NCBI GenBank assembly: GCA_947044365.1
Contig: OX345637.1
Location: forward strand, 372,001-436,000
Length of the DNA: 64,000 bases
Origin: Petrosia ficiformis
Taxonomy: Eukaryota > Porifera > Demospongiae > Haplosclerida > Petrosiidae
Direction of reading: 5' to 3'
Shown here: positions 50,255 to 62,190 of the stretch, one piece after another
Position numbering within the stretch: position 1 is the first letter of the stretch
Layout: each line of letters opens with the position of its first letter
Translations under genes and position numbers: made by a program
The notes under the pieces: generated by a model
What the model saw: the letters and a program-made list of their open reading frames with translations, nothing else
Databases searched by the model: none
What the model was told of the DNA's origin: nothing

Positions 50255-51035
50255 TTAGATTAGGGAATAATTTTAATATTCCATGCAGTTTAGTATAATG
50301 CCACTAAGTAATATAATTTATATTCACAGTTTTTCATCAAGATTTGCAAGTAACCTGTTTATAAATTATTAAGAACAACACATTCATTATTTTTATATTA
50401 TTTTTTCATTTAATATTAATACTGTGTTGTTATATTTTTAGCCTTATTATTTTTATTTTTATTGTAATTTAGCAAACAATTTTCTGTTTTGAAATCTCAT
50501 TAGCAACAGAATAATTATATATACGTACATATTGGTATCGATTGATGAATGTTTTCATCTAAAACTAATCCATGGCCACAGTGTGTCAGTAGACTCAGTA
50601 CCCATCAATTGAAGGATTTACTATAAGTGATCCTATTTAACCACATGAACTATTGATCATGATTGAGTATTGATGATCAATAACAAGATAGAGATGGTAA
50701 ATAAAAGATTTAATGATAGCTAGCAGGTTGAAATAAGTGGATGGATGAATGCATGGATTATTCACATGCTGACAATACACTTGTCTGACTTCGCTTTGCT
50801 GGCCTAATAACGAGAATATTAACTACATCAAACACTCTGATGTATTAGTGATATTTTGTGATTGCCACGTGGATAAAGATAATATGGCAAGAGTTTGATT
50901 TGTGAATCATACTAACGATTGAATCATACTAACGATTGAATATAAGCTTTATTCTTGGTATCACCACCATCATTTTTGTATCGCATGATTTAGTGCGCCG
51001 AGCCTAGCCAGACGCTCGCGTGCGCTATATACCAC
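50255..51035. other. Intergenic spacer with a CARD-exon relic
   Basis: AT-rich. 50760-50875 is a shrunken, internally deleted copy of the CARD-like exon (CACTTGTCTGA, TTTGCTGGCCTAATAAC, TTAGTGATATTTTGTGAT). GC content rises after 50990. No other feature was recognised. Confidence 0.6.
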
Positions 51036-51143
51036 TGACACACCCTTTTGTGATCACGTGTTGTTTTGCACTTTTAATTACTCATGCGCAAAGCAGCTCT
51101 TGCGCATGCGTAATTAAAAGTGCGTGATCACTAACAGGTGTGC
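51036..51143. repeat. Foldback upstream of copy 3
   Basis: The arms TGATCACG...GCACTTTTAATTAC.CATGCGCAA and TTGCGCATGCGTAATTAAAA(GTGC)GTGATCA are inverses, differing mainly by a 9-nt insertion and one base. The inner part contains TGCGCATGCG, an NRF-1-like palindrome. The structure ends about 55 bp before the copy-3 start codon. Confidence 0.75.
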
Positions 51144-54100
51144 CGTGCTATCATACCACTGTTTCGCCATTCTATACGGAACCTGTGCCAGGCTGAAATG
51201 TCTACTGAAGTAATTGAAGATGAGTGTCTAAGGGCATTTAAAGATGGAAGAAAACAAGAGGCCATTAAAACTTTAACTTATGTAGTTAAACCTGTTGAAG
51301 TAAAGGATTATTATATGCAGACAATACTTCATTGGGCATGTTATCATGGATGGGTTGATATAGTAATGATGCTCATTAACGAATTTCAATTTGACACAAC
51401 GTGTAGAGATAGTGATGGCAATACTTCACTACATATGGCATGTCGTAAAAAAGGAAATCTGACAGTGATCCAGTATCTGATTAACGAATGCCATTTTGAT
51501 CCAATGAGTAAGAACTATCATGGAAACACTCCCCTACATCTTGCTTGTAAAAATAAAAATATGCATGTTATTCGATACCTGATTAACGAATGTCAGTGTG
51601 ATCTAATGAGTATGAATAATGATCAAACTACTCCACTGCATCTGGCTTGTAGGAGTCGAGATACGTATCTAATTCAGTTCCTGATTAATGAATGTCATCA
51701 TGATCCAATGAGTAAGAATGTTAATGGCAACACACTACTACACCTGGCTTGTAGTAATACAGATATGCAAACGGTTCAATACCTGATTAGCGAATGTCAT
51801 TGTGATCCGATGAGCAAGAACAAAAATGGCAATACATTACTTCATTTATCGTGTATTAATGGAGTCATAAAGATGGCTGGATACTTGATCAACAATTGTA
51901 AATGTGATCCAATGATTAAGAACAATGACGGAAACACTCCGCTACATCTGGCTTGTATTTATAAAGATATAAAAATGGTTCACTACCTGATTCGCGAAGG
52001 TCATTGTGATCCAACAAGTAAGAACAATGACGGCAACACTACACTGCATCTAGCTTGTAGACATGGAGTTATTGAGATGGCTAGGTACTTGATTAGTGAA
52101 TGTCAATGTGATTCAATGAGTAAGAACAATGATGGCAACACTCCATTACATCTGGCGTGTAGACATGGAGTTATTGAAATTGCTAGGTACTTGATGAGTG
52201 AATGTCAATGTGATCCATTTAGTAAAAACAATCATGGCGACAGTCCACTACATCTGGCTTGTATTGTGAATGATCCATTGATGTTTCGGTACCTCATTAG
52301 TGAATATCAATTTGATCTGATGAGTGAGAATAATGAAGGTAACACTCCACTGCACATTGCATGTCAACATTGTCTAGGTAATACTTTCATCATTGGAGAA
52401 CTTGTTTCTACCGGAAAGATTGATCCACTATCTAAAAATAAGTTGGGCTCAACACCTTTAATGTTAGTACCTGAACTCTACAAAGAAGATGTAAAAGCAG
52501 TATTTGCCATGTTTGGTAGAATCCAGATTTCTCATCCAGTTAATTCCTATGTCAATGTAATTCTACTCGGTAATCCTGGAGTAGGTAAGAGTACATTAGC
52601 TCAGGTTATCATTCAGAGATCCAGTGGTGTGTTTGCTTCGCTACGTGGTCTATTTCAGTATGTAAAGGGAGTGGAACTTTGTACAGCTGGCATAATTCCT
52701 AGTAAACTAGAACACAGAGAATTAGGAAATGTTATCCTACATGATTCAGCAGGTCAACCAGAATACTAACTCCAGTCACATTGCAGTTCTTGAGAATCTA
52801 CTACATGGTTCTGCAGCTGTTTTCATTATTGTAGTTAGCTTATCTCACAAGGAAGTGTACAAACATCTTCATCATTGGCTGACTATTGTTGAGAATGAAA
52901 TTCACAAGGCAATAGGCCAGTGTCATGTCGTTATAGTAGCTAGCCATATCGATGAAGTCGAACAGAAAGATCGACCAGGTATCTACAGAGAATTAGCTGA
53001 TATTACATCATCACGACTTTCTCAACAGAACGGTTTAGTAAATTGTGGATTAGTACCTCTTGATTGTCGTAGACTTGTTGGTGGTGAGCTTTCTTTATTT
53101 ACAACTACCTTATCAAAAGCATGTCAATCTATTTGTAGTGCTAATGCTAGAGAAATGAGTCTGTATTGTCACATGTTGTATGCTCTACTTGAAGAGAAGA
53201 AAGAGAGTGTCTTCACACTAGATCAGCTAAGAGCAATGTTAATAGAAACAGAACGGTATTATGTACCAGTAGAGGTTAAAATGATATCAGAGTTACTCTC
53301 CTCTCTTCATGCAACTGGTCTCATAGTGTTTCTAAATAATATTCACACACCTGGTAATTCATGGATTGTTTCTCGAAAGGAAGTTCTCCTCACTGAAATA
53401 AATGGTGTACTGTTTGCTCCGGAGAATTTTAAACAACATCACAATATAGCTAGTAATACAGGAATTATTATGATATCTACTCTTTCTCGACTTTTTCCAC
53501 AATATTCTTCAGATATGTTAGTTATGTTTCTTCAGTATATGGAACTGTGTCAGGAGGTGAGTCAAGACATCTTGACATCAACTAATTTGATGATGAGAGA
53601 TGATGAATCATCAGATGAGATGAGAGACAGATTGCTTTTCTTTCCTGCTCTCATACGTAATACAGAGCGACCTCAAGAGATCAGTGGAACATTTCGATTT
53701 GGTTGGTGTCTTCAGTGTTCTAATCCTCATCAGTTCTTTCTTGCTCGTTTCCTCCATGTTCTTCTTCTTCATCTTGCCTTTCAGTACTCTCTACCAAAGT
53801 CAACAGAGGATCAACTTCAACGACGATGTACGATTTGGACAAGCGGTATTCAATGGTGGGACACATGTGGTGTTCGAAGTTTAGTACAACTAGTTGATAA
53901 TAGTCAATGTGTTCTACTGTTAATGTCATGCTGCGAAGGGTCTGAACAAAACATGCTTCATATTTCTAAACAATTAATTCAGGAAATACTTTCACTTCAA
54001 AAACAGCTTTGTCCCAGTTTAAAGCTACAAGAATTTGCTATTGACCCATCACAATTACACTACCCTATCCAGAAACCCTCTACACTAACACTTTATGATA

Positions 54101-54302
54101 TTGAAGTGATTGCCTCGTGTATTAATCGAAAGGAACAATTTGTCCTGGATACAGAGGGGGTGAAAGAACCGAAAAGGATATCAGATCTATTTCCATTTGA
54201 ACCTATTCAACCTGATACATTATCAGTATTGGCAGGACGTAATCCTGAAGTGAGTGATTTGATATTATATTCACTGTAAAAATTGCTAAATGATGAATGT
54301 TT

Positions 54303-54590
54303 TTTTTAGTACAGTTGCAATTTAATTGGTCATACAGGTTGCATGATAAAAGATATAATTGTACCAATTATTTAATTGAATATGATGTCCAATAACTCAT
54401 ATTATTAGACGCACGAAGAAGGTTTGAAAATCTACAACAATTTAATTATTTTGTTTCTTTGTACATCTATTAGTCGGTATAAGGAAATGAAACTGGAATT
54501 ATTGGATTATAATTACATGTATGTCACCATGCAGTCATAACAACCTACATGACCAATTAAATTGCAATTACTGTGCTAACCAATAAATTA
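54303..54590. mobile_element. Inverted-repeat MITE relic in intron 1 of copy 3
   Basis: Left TTTAGTACAGTTGCAATTTA and right ACTGTGCTAACCAATAAATT match the ends of the element at 59966-60215, with eroded termini. Confidence 0.55.
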
Positions 54591-55023
54591 GTAATTTTAT
54601 TTTTTGCAGTGAATTAGATTATTATTATAACATGTTACTTATTTATATAGGAGATTGCTAAGAACTTTAACAGAGACCCAACTATAAGTATACCCAGTGA
54701 ACAAGCAACTGACCATAAAGGTTAATGTCAACATAATGAGTTATTTTTGTCAATGCTGATTTATTTTTTCTGCTAAGTAAAATTTAGAAGTATTAGTTTC
54801 ATTTCATACAGATCTATATTGAATAGTATACATCATCATAGTAGAGCTAGCATATTAGCAGTGATATAATTATAGTATAGTATTATAGGTATAACCTGTG
54901 ATGTATTATTATCATGAAAACAACAGATGTTACTTACTCATTACAGAGTAATTAGTAAATACATAAATTTGTACTTACAATAACAAATAACATTATCTGG
55001 TTAGTTTGACCTTAAATACCACA

Positions 55024-55027
55024 TTAC

Positions 55028-55074
<47 letters not shown>

Positions 55075-55110
55075 ATATATAAAAAAACATATATATATAT
55101 ATATAATTAT
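55024..55110. repeat. (TA)n microsatellite in intron 2 of copy 3
   Basis: AT dinucleotide run at the position homologous to 48121-48232 in copy 1. Confidence 0.9.
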
Positions 55111-55810
55111 ACTGTTGTACTATTAATTAATACTATTATGTCATGTGTAAGTTATGATGTATGACACAACATTGATCACCTTATATGGCTACTTCACGAA
55201 GGGTCACCTTTTCATACACTACAGAATCATCATATGTACACAGTATACCTTTACCTGTTGTAAGTGAAACTAGTCAGACCACTACAGGTATAGTAATACT
55301 ATAATTATATGTGCAATATTCAGTACATTCCTTTCAGGATCATCATCACACATATCAGAATTAACTGTTATCACTCCTACTCAACATGACTTACCAGACA
55401 GTAGAGTACCATTACCTAATATCCAATCCATGACCTCTTCTACTTCACTTCATCTCACTACAACAAGTTTAGAAGATAATCAAAGAGATGAGAGAGAACA
55501 TCTACCATCTCCTAAGAACATACTCATAAGACACTTGTCTGATATAACTGATGTTGTGTTAGATCCTGAGAAACTAGCTAATGATCTTCACTCTGCTGGT
55601 CTAATAACATTTCATATGAAAGATAGAGTATTGACTACATCTAGTTACTCTCGTTATGACAAAGTTAGCAAGTTAGTTAATGATGTGTGGAAGTTACTGA
55701 GAGTTGATAACGATCTTGAGAAATTAGTGATGTTATGTGATGTACTGAAGAAACAGAATGATGATAAACTTAATGAAATTACACAACACATGTTGAGAGA
55801 ATTAGGTTAG

Positions 55811-56699
55811 TGAATCATAATGATACCAAATTATTACATGTATTATAATTATATTCATAGGTGTATCCAAGGTTTTCTAATAACAAGATTCAACAATATC
55901 ACTTAATTTCTCTAATATTTCATTGTTTTATTTGTTCTATTGATATACAACTGAATTTGACGTACAGGTTGTTAGCGCTACCTATGATTATACAATACAT
56001 GTGTACTGTCCAGTCACTGCAGAAGTGATAATTATGTTATATTATTATATACAAGTTTGTGAAGACATTTCATGTACTTCCTTACTATCAGATGAAGTTA
56101 AATAATTGTTTGTATTTCTAGCATTTCTGATAAGATTAGTCACAAAATTATCAAATATTATAGAGATAATACTGTTGCATTGATGTCTTAGTATTAATTT
56201 TGAATGGATGGTTAATGGACACACATAGTAAAATTATAGTTAGATACATGAATGAATGCATTGAATATTCACAAACTCTCATCTCTGCTGGCCAAACAAT
56301 ATTTTCTATAAACGGTACGGTGTTGACTAGTGACTGCATCAATCATGCTTCTACAATTGTATATTCACACAACTTGAACTGATGTGCAGAGATTGATAGG
56401 ATATGATTGTAGCAATAGTGGTTGCAGTGAAGATGGTATGACAAGATATGATAATTCATACTAATGACATCATGTAATAAAACTTGTATTTGCAACCGAG
56501 TCAGGGCCAAAAATTTTAACTAATTAATTATTCATAGTGGGTGCAATTAATTTCCGGTTACGTTATAATAATAATAATAATAATTATTATTATATAATTA
56601 TAAATTTTTTAAAATAAATAAATAAAGGATTTTTTTAAAAATGAATAATTTTGGAATAAGTCAATATAATGAAAATTTCTTCCAATCCAATAGAGTCAT
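55811..56699. other. Intergenic spacer after copy 3
   Basis: The first 300 bp repeat the flank of copy 1. 56262-56345 is another CARD-exon relic (CTCATCTCTGCTGGCCAAAC, then GTGTTGACTAG) with the same upstream sequence as the relic at 49568. A short (AAT)n tract lies near 56565. Confidence 0.65.
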
Positions 56700-57203
56700 T
56701 CATAATCCACATATAGGCAGGCCCACTCCATCTTCAAAACCCCTACCACTTCTCCATGGCACCCTTGACCCTCGTAGACATAAACCAGTGGCTCGAATAA
56801 TAGCGAATGACAATGATGTACGAACATAGTCTATCACTTGGCTGTAACTTTTCTCCCATTTTAGGGACAACACTTCCGCAGTTCTTTTTATGACACATCC
56901 TGCTTCCATGCCAACAAATCCATCTACCGATACCACAAAAGGTGAGAACGATGCGCATCTTGCTTCAACTGCACTATTGTATTTTCTCTTCTTATCTTCC
57001 TCGGCTGATCGAATAACTGCTGTAACAGGGCGTTGACTGTACGAGTCGGCATCAGTGTCCATGACACGAATATCCAACAATGCCTCAGACTGGTACTGCC
57101 ATAAACCCCTAACAGCTAAATCAGCAACCAAACCTGGTGTGTTCTTACTCACATCTGCTTCACTTATGATCGGTTCCTTGATAATTTGATTCCCATACGC
57201 CAT
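56700..57203 (-). mobile_element. 5'-truncated retroelement fragment encoding a nuclease-like C-terminal domain
   Basis: A 167-codon minus-strand frame. ADLAVRGLWQYQSEALLDIR followed by VMDTDADSYSQRP resembles the restriction-enzyme-like (PD-(D/E)XK) segment often seen C-terminal to invertebrate reverse-transcriptase ORFs. The rest (DKKRKYNSAVEARCASFSPF, RTSLSFAIIRATGLCLRGSR) fits the same protein group. An in-frame TGA just upstream (about 57252) and absence of the RT core show truncation. The family name is inference from remembered sequence patterns. Confidence 0.6.
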
Positions 57204-57524
57204 TGCTAGTATCTCTCCCAGGGCGTCTTGCGTGTTATTAACAATAATTGCTCATTCAGCATTACACGTGTCACTGTTTCAGGTATAAATAATTATAACT
57301 ATTATTATTGTTTTATCTAGCTTTTGTTTCCTATAATTGAGTAAGCTCATCTATATAATAATGGTCAAAACGTTTGGGGCCCCGGGGCAATTGCCCCTGT
57401 TGCCACCCCCCCCTCTCAGTGGCCTTGAACTGAGTGACAACAACTGCTGTGTGACAATTAATTATAAGTTATGAAATACGAGTTTAGACAGCCAGCCCCA
57501 CCCCTCTTTGAGGACAAACTCGTA
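57204..57524. other. Upstream region of copy 4
   Basis: Contains a GC-rich repeat-like patch (GGGGCCCCGGGGCAATTGCC, 57379-57398, then a C-run) and the in-frame ATG at 57471. No separate gene was recognised. Confidence 0.5.
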
Positions 57525-60500
57525 ATGTCTTCTGATACGATTGAAGAAGAATGTTTGAGGGCATTTATAGATGGAAGAAAAGAAGAAGCTATTAAAACTT
57601 TGCCCTTTGTAGTTAATCCTGACGATATAAAGGATTATTATATGCAGACAATACTTCATTGGGCATGTTATCATGGATGGATCGAAATAGTGATAATGCT
57701 CATCAGTGAATATCAGTTTGACCCAATGTGTAGGGATAATGCTGGCAATACTTCACTGCATATGGCATGTCGGCAAAAGGAAAATTTGAGTATGAGCCAA
57801 TACCTCATTGATGAATGTCGATGTGACCCGATGAGTAAGAACAATGATGGCAATACTGCTCTACATGTAGTATGTCGGTATAGTCCACCTTGCCTTCCTG
57901 TTATTGAGTATATTGTTTCTACCGGAAAGATTGACCCACTATCTAAAAACAAACTTGGTCAAACTCCATTAATGCTAGTAGATCAAACATTCAAAGAAAA
58001 TGTGAAAGCAGTATTTGCCAAGTTTGGTAGAATCCAGATTTCTCATCCAGTTAACTCCTATGTCAATGTAGTTCTACTGGGTAATCCTGGAGTAGGTAAG
58101 AGTACATTAGCTCAGGTCATTATTCAGAGAGCTAGTGGTGTGTTTGCTTCGATACGTGGTCTGTTTCAGTATGTAAAGGGAGTGGAGTTTTATACGGCTG
58201 GCATAATTCCTAGTAAACTAGAACACAGAGAATTAGGAAATGTTATCCTACATGATTCAGCAGGTCAACCAGAATACTACTCCAGTCACATTGCAGTCCT
58301 TGAGAATCTACTACATGGTTCTACAGCTGTTTTCATTATTGTAGTTAGCTTATCCGAAAAGGAAGTGTTCAAACATCTTCATCATTGGCTGACTATTGTG
58401 GAGAACGAAAGTCGCAAGGCCTTAGGTCAGTGTCATGTAGTTGTAGTAGCCAGCCATATAGATGAAGTCGAACAGAAAGATCGTCCAGGTATCTACAGAG
58501 AATTAGCTGACATTACATCATCACGACTCTCTCAACAAAGTGGTATAGTAAATTGTGGGTTAGTACCTCTTAATTGTCGTAGACTTGTTGGTGGCGAGCT
58601 TCCCTCATTTACAAATACCTTATCTAGCGCTTGTCAATCTATTCGTGATTCTAACACAAAAGAAATGAGTCTATACTGTCACTTGTTGTATGCTTTACTT
58701 GAAGAGAAGAAAGAGAGTGTTTTCACTCTAGGTCAGCTAATGGTTGTCTTGGAAATATCAGAAAAGAATTACATTCCACTAGAAATAGAAATGGTAACAC
58801 AGTTACTCTCTTCTCTTCAGTCAACTGGTCTAATTGTTTTTTTAAAGAACATCCACGAATCTGGTAATTCATGGATTGTATCTCGAAAGGGAGTTCTTCT
58901 TGCTGAAGTAAATGGAGTTCTGTTTGCTCCAGAAAATTTTAAACAGCATCGTCAAATAGCTAGCAACACAGGAATTATTACTGTGTCTACTCTTTCTCGA
59001 CTAATCCCACAATATTCTTCGGAAATGTTAATTCTATTTCTTCAGCATATGGAACTGTGTCAGGAGGTCAGTCAAGACTTCTTGACTTCCAGTAATCTAA
59101 TGATGAGAGATGACGAATTATCCGATGAGATCAGAGACAAACTGCTTTTCTTTCCTGCACTCATACGTAATACAGAGAGACCTCAAGAGATCTGTGGAAC
59201 ATTTCAGTTTGGTTGGTGTCTTCAGTGTTCTAATCCTCATCACTTTTTTCTTCCTCGTTTCCTCCATGTTCTTCTCCTTCATCTTGCTTTTCGATATGCT
59301 CTCCCAAAGTCAAGAGAGAATCAACTTCATCGACGATGTACCATTTGGACAAGTGGTATTCAGTGGGGTAACACAAGTGGCGTTGAGAGTTTAGTAGAAC
59401 TAGTTGATAATAGTCAATGTGTTCTATTGTTGATGTCATGTCAAAAAGGATCCGAAGAGAACATGCTCTCTCTTTGTAAACAATTAATTCGTGAAATACT
59501 TTCACTTCAACAACAGCTTTGTCCCAGTTTAAAGCTACAAGAATTTGTTATTGACCCCTCACAATTACACTACCCTATCCAGAAACCCTCTACACTAACA
59601 CTTTACGATATTGAACTGATTGCCTCATGTATTATTCAAAAGGAACAATTTGTCCTGGATACAGAAGGGGTGAAACAACCGAAAAGGATATCAGATCTAT
59701 TTCCATTTGAACCTATTCAACCTGATACGTTATCAGTATTTGCAGGACGTAATCCTGAAGTGAGTGATTGGATATTATATTAGATTATTATTATAACATG
59801 TTATTTGTTTCTTTATACAGGATATTGCTAATACCCTTAAAAGAGATCCAACTAAAATGAGAATACCAAATGAACAATCAAATGACCATAAAGGTTAATC
59901 TCTATAGTATATTATAGTAATGCTAATTTCACCTCTCTATACTGTAAATTGTTAAAATAACTAATTTATTGGTTAGTACAGTTGCAAGGAGTACTGGAAA
60001 TTCTAGTTGTTATCACTGCATGGTGACATACATACATGTACTTGTATAATTCAATTTAATAGGTGTACAAGGAATTGGAAAAACATTTTAATTAAATCAT
60101 TTCACCTTCTTTGTGCATCTAATATGAGATATTAGAGAATTGGTGCATATATCGTCATAACAATTTGTGTGATAAATTATAATTTGCATCATTGCAACTG
60201 TACTAACCAATACAATTTAATTTTTGTAGGGTACAATATTAAGTTTTTAATCATTTACATTTCTTTCAGAATCATCACATACATCAGAGCTAACTGTCGC
60301 TAATTCTAACACTCAACATGACTTACTAGACAGTACAATACCATTACCTAATAGCCAATCCATGACCTCTTCTACTTCACTTCATCGCGCTACAACAAGT
60401 GTAGAAGATAATCAAAGAGATGAGAGAGAGCACATACCATCTCCCAAGAACATACTCACAAGACACTTGTCTGATATAACTGATGTTGTGTTAGATCCTG

Positions 60501-60739
60501 AGAAACTAGCTAATGATCTTCACTCTGCTGGTCTAATAACATTTCATACGAAGGATAGAGTATTGACTACGAGTTACTCTCGTTATGAGAAAGTCAGTAT
60601 ATTACTCATTGCTGTATGGAGATTACTGAGAAGTGATAATGATCCTGAGAAATTTATGATGTTTTGTGATGTACTGAAGAAACAGAGTAATGAAACACTT
60701 ACTGAAATTACACAAGACATATTGAGAGAATTTGGTTAG
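57525..60739 (+). CDS. Ankyrin-Roc-COR-CARD-like protein, copy 4 (intact)
   Basis: Exons 57525-59759, 59821-59893 and 60270-60739 give 925 residues. Four ankyrin repeats (about residues 35-170) precede the Roc-like GTPase: P-loop GNPGVGKST at about 186, G3 DSAGQPEYYS at about 244, G4-type SHID at about 310. The COR-like region (about 380-660) contains MSLYCHLLYALLEEK, FFPALIRNTE and FGWCLQCSNPHHFF. A conserved linker (FVIDPSQLHYPIQKPSTLTL) leads to a CARD-like death-fold domain at 828-925 (KNILTRHLSDITDVVLDPEK). The layout parallels DAPK1 without its kinase. Expected role: GTP-switched cytoplasmic scaffold recruiting CARD partners; an immune role is inference. ATG 57471 would add 18 residues; 57525 matches the starts of copies 1 and 3. 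A second CARD-like exon lies at 61730. Confidence 0.9.
59966..60215. mobile_element. Inverted-repeat MITE in intron 2 of copy 4
   Basis: The left end TATTGGTTAGTACAGTTGCA and the right end TGCAACTGTACTAACCAATA are perfect inverses. The roughly 250-bp element has no coding capacity. Related ends occur at 54303-54590, 47650-47685 and 63468-63814. Confidence 0.82.
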
Positions 60740-61729
60740 TAAATCATACAAATACTATTATCTATTTTGCAATGTAAACAAAAGTACTCATGCACCTGTA
60801 TAATCTGACCTCTATATAGTATATACTATCACTGGAATCTGGAATGTCATAATGATTATAGTCTATGGGGGTATTATAAATGTATGAGACTAGTATATAG
60901 ATATTGTGATTTGTAAAAGGAAAAATTCTCATTATGAAACAGTAATATGTTTATAATTATATCATCGTTTCTACTGCATGTGACATTAGAGTAGTCAAGT
61001 CATCATACTGCAGAAATATATATATATAATTATATACATCTTATTGGTTATATGTATATTAGTTAAGAAGTTTTGTAACATCTACATGATAATCATAATT
61101 ATAAAAGCATATAAAATCATATATTATGATTATAACCATTTCTAAGTACAGCTCTTTGTATTTAGCTTTATAGTGGTGTAAGTACTTATGTAGGGTTATA
61201 TGGAAGTGGTTTGTTTAATTTTAGGTCCTATGTTAACCTCCCAACCTTGTTCGCATGCTTTTTGGGTTTTGACGTCCCTACATCTTCCTCCATTTTTATT
61301 CAAAATGTTTTTATTATTTTTGTGATTATAACGATTTCTAATGTGCTAGACCGTCTCCTGCATGTGTCATCACATGTACTGTCACACATGAGACTAGTTA
61401 AGTCACTATACTAGAACTGATATTTTATTTATGTCTATCCTATTGGTTTGATATACAAATTAGTTAAGATGTTTCATTTTGTGACATCTCTATCTGCACA
61501 GAGAAGTTGTGATAACAAAATAATCATTGTTTGTATTTCTAATGAAAACAATTGCATTCCTGATAAAAAAAAGTTTTGATTAGTAATTAGTAGTATATAA
61601 TAATTATACAATACAATATTGTAACACAGTGTATGGCACAACAAATAAGAAAAAAAGACAAACAATTATTACTATGTAGAGTTGACCATTAATAATACTA
61701 ATCTATGCAATCATTTACATTCCTTTCAG
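60740..61729. other. Spacer between the two CARD-like exons
   Basis: AT-rich, no gene recognised. Two stretches (60950-61080 and 61330-61480) share the order TGCATGTGACATTAGAGTAG / ACATGAGACTAGTTAAGTCA and TATTGGTT.TATGTATATTAGTTAAGA, suggesting a diverged internal duplication. Confidence 0.5.
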
Positions 61730-62190
61730 GATCATCATCACACGCATCTGTTATCACTCCTACTCAACATGAATTACTAGACAGTACAATACCGTTACCT
61801 AATATCCAATCCATGACCTCTTCTACTTCACTTCATCTCACTACAACAAGTGTAGAAGATAATCAAAGATATAAGACAAAACATTTACCATCTCCTAAGA
61901 ACATACTCACACGACACTTGTCTGATATAACTGATGTTGTGTTAGATCCTGAGAAACTAGCTAATGATCTTCACTCTGCTGGTCTAATAACATTTCATAT
62001 AAAAGATAAAGTATTGACTACATCAAGTTACCCTCGCTATGAGAAAGTAAGTGTACTACTTGTTGCTGTATGGAGATTACTGAGAGGTGATAATGATCCT
62101 GAGAAATTAGTGATGTTTTGTGATGTACTAAAAAAACAGAGTAATGAAACACTCACTGAAATTACACAAAATATATTGAGAGAATTATAG
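61730..62190 (+). CDS. Additional CARD-like terminal exon (alternative last exon or orphan)
   Basis: After a strong acceptor (CATTCCTTTCAG) the exon is open in phase 1, like the last exons of copies 1, 3 and 4. It encodes SSSHASVITPTQHELLDSTI, the linker and a full CARD-like domain ending TQNILREL. It has no large upstream exon of its own. The phase-1 donor at 59893 could splice to it instead of to 60270-60739, giving copy 4 a choice of CARD-like tails. Equally it may be the surviving 3' end of a fifth gene. Confidence 0.65.

Larger units (their letters stand above)
51198..55810 (+). pseudogene. Ankyrin-Roc-COR-CARD-like protein, copy 3, one-base frameshift
   Basis: Exons 51198-54249, 54651-54720 and 55338-55810. 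Beginning MSTEVIEDECLRAF, it has about twelve ankyrin repeats of about 33 residues (GNTPLHLACRHGVIEMARYL type), the longest array in the window. Then come GNPGVGKST, DSAGQPEY and SHID GTPase motifs, the COR-like region and the CARD-like domain. An extra A around 52768-52769 turns TACTACTCC of copies 1 and 4 into TACTAACTCC. This creates TAA immediately after the G3 motif and shifts the rest by one. With the base removed the frame is open to the end and all splice sites are consensus. The damage is thus a single event, possibly an assembly error. GTG at 51138 opens the frame earlier, but ATG 51198 matches copies 1 and 4. Confidence 0.85.
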
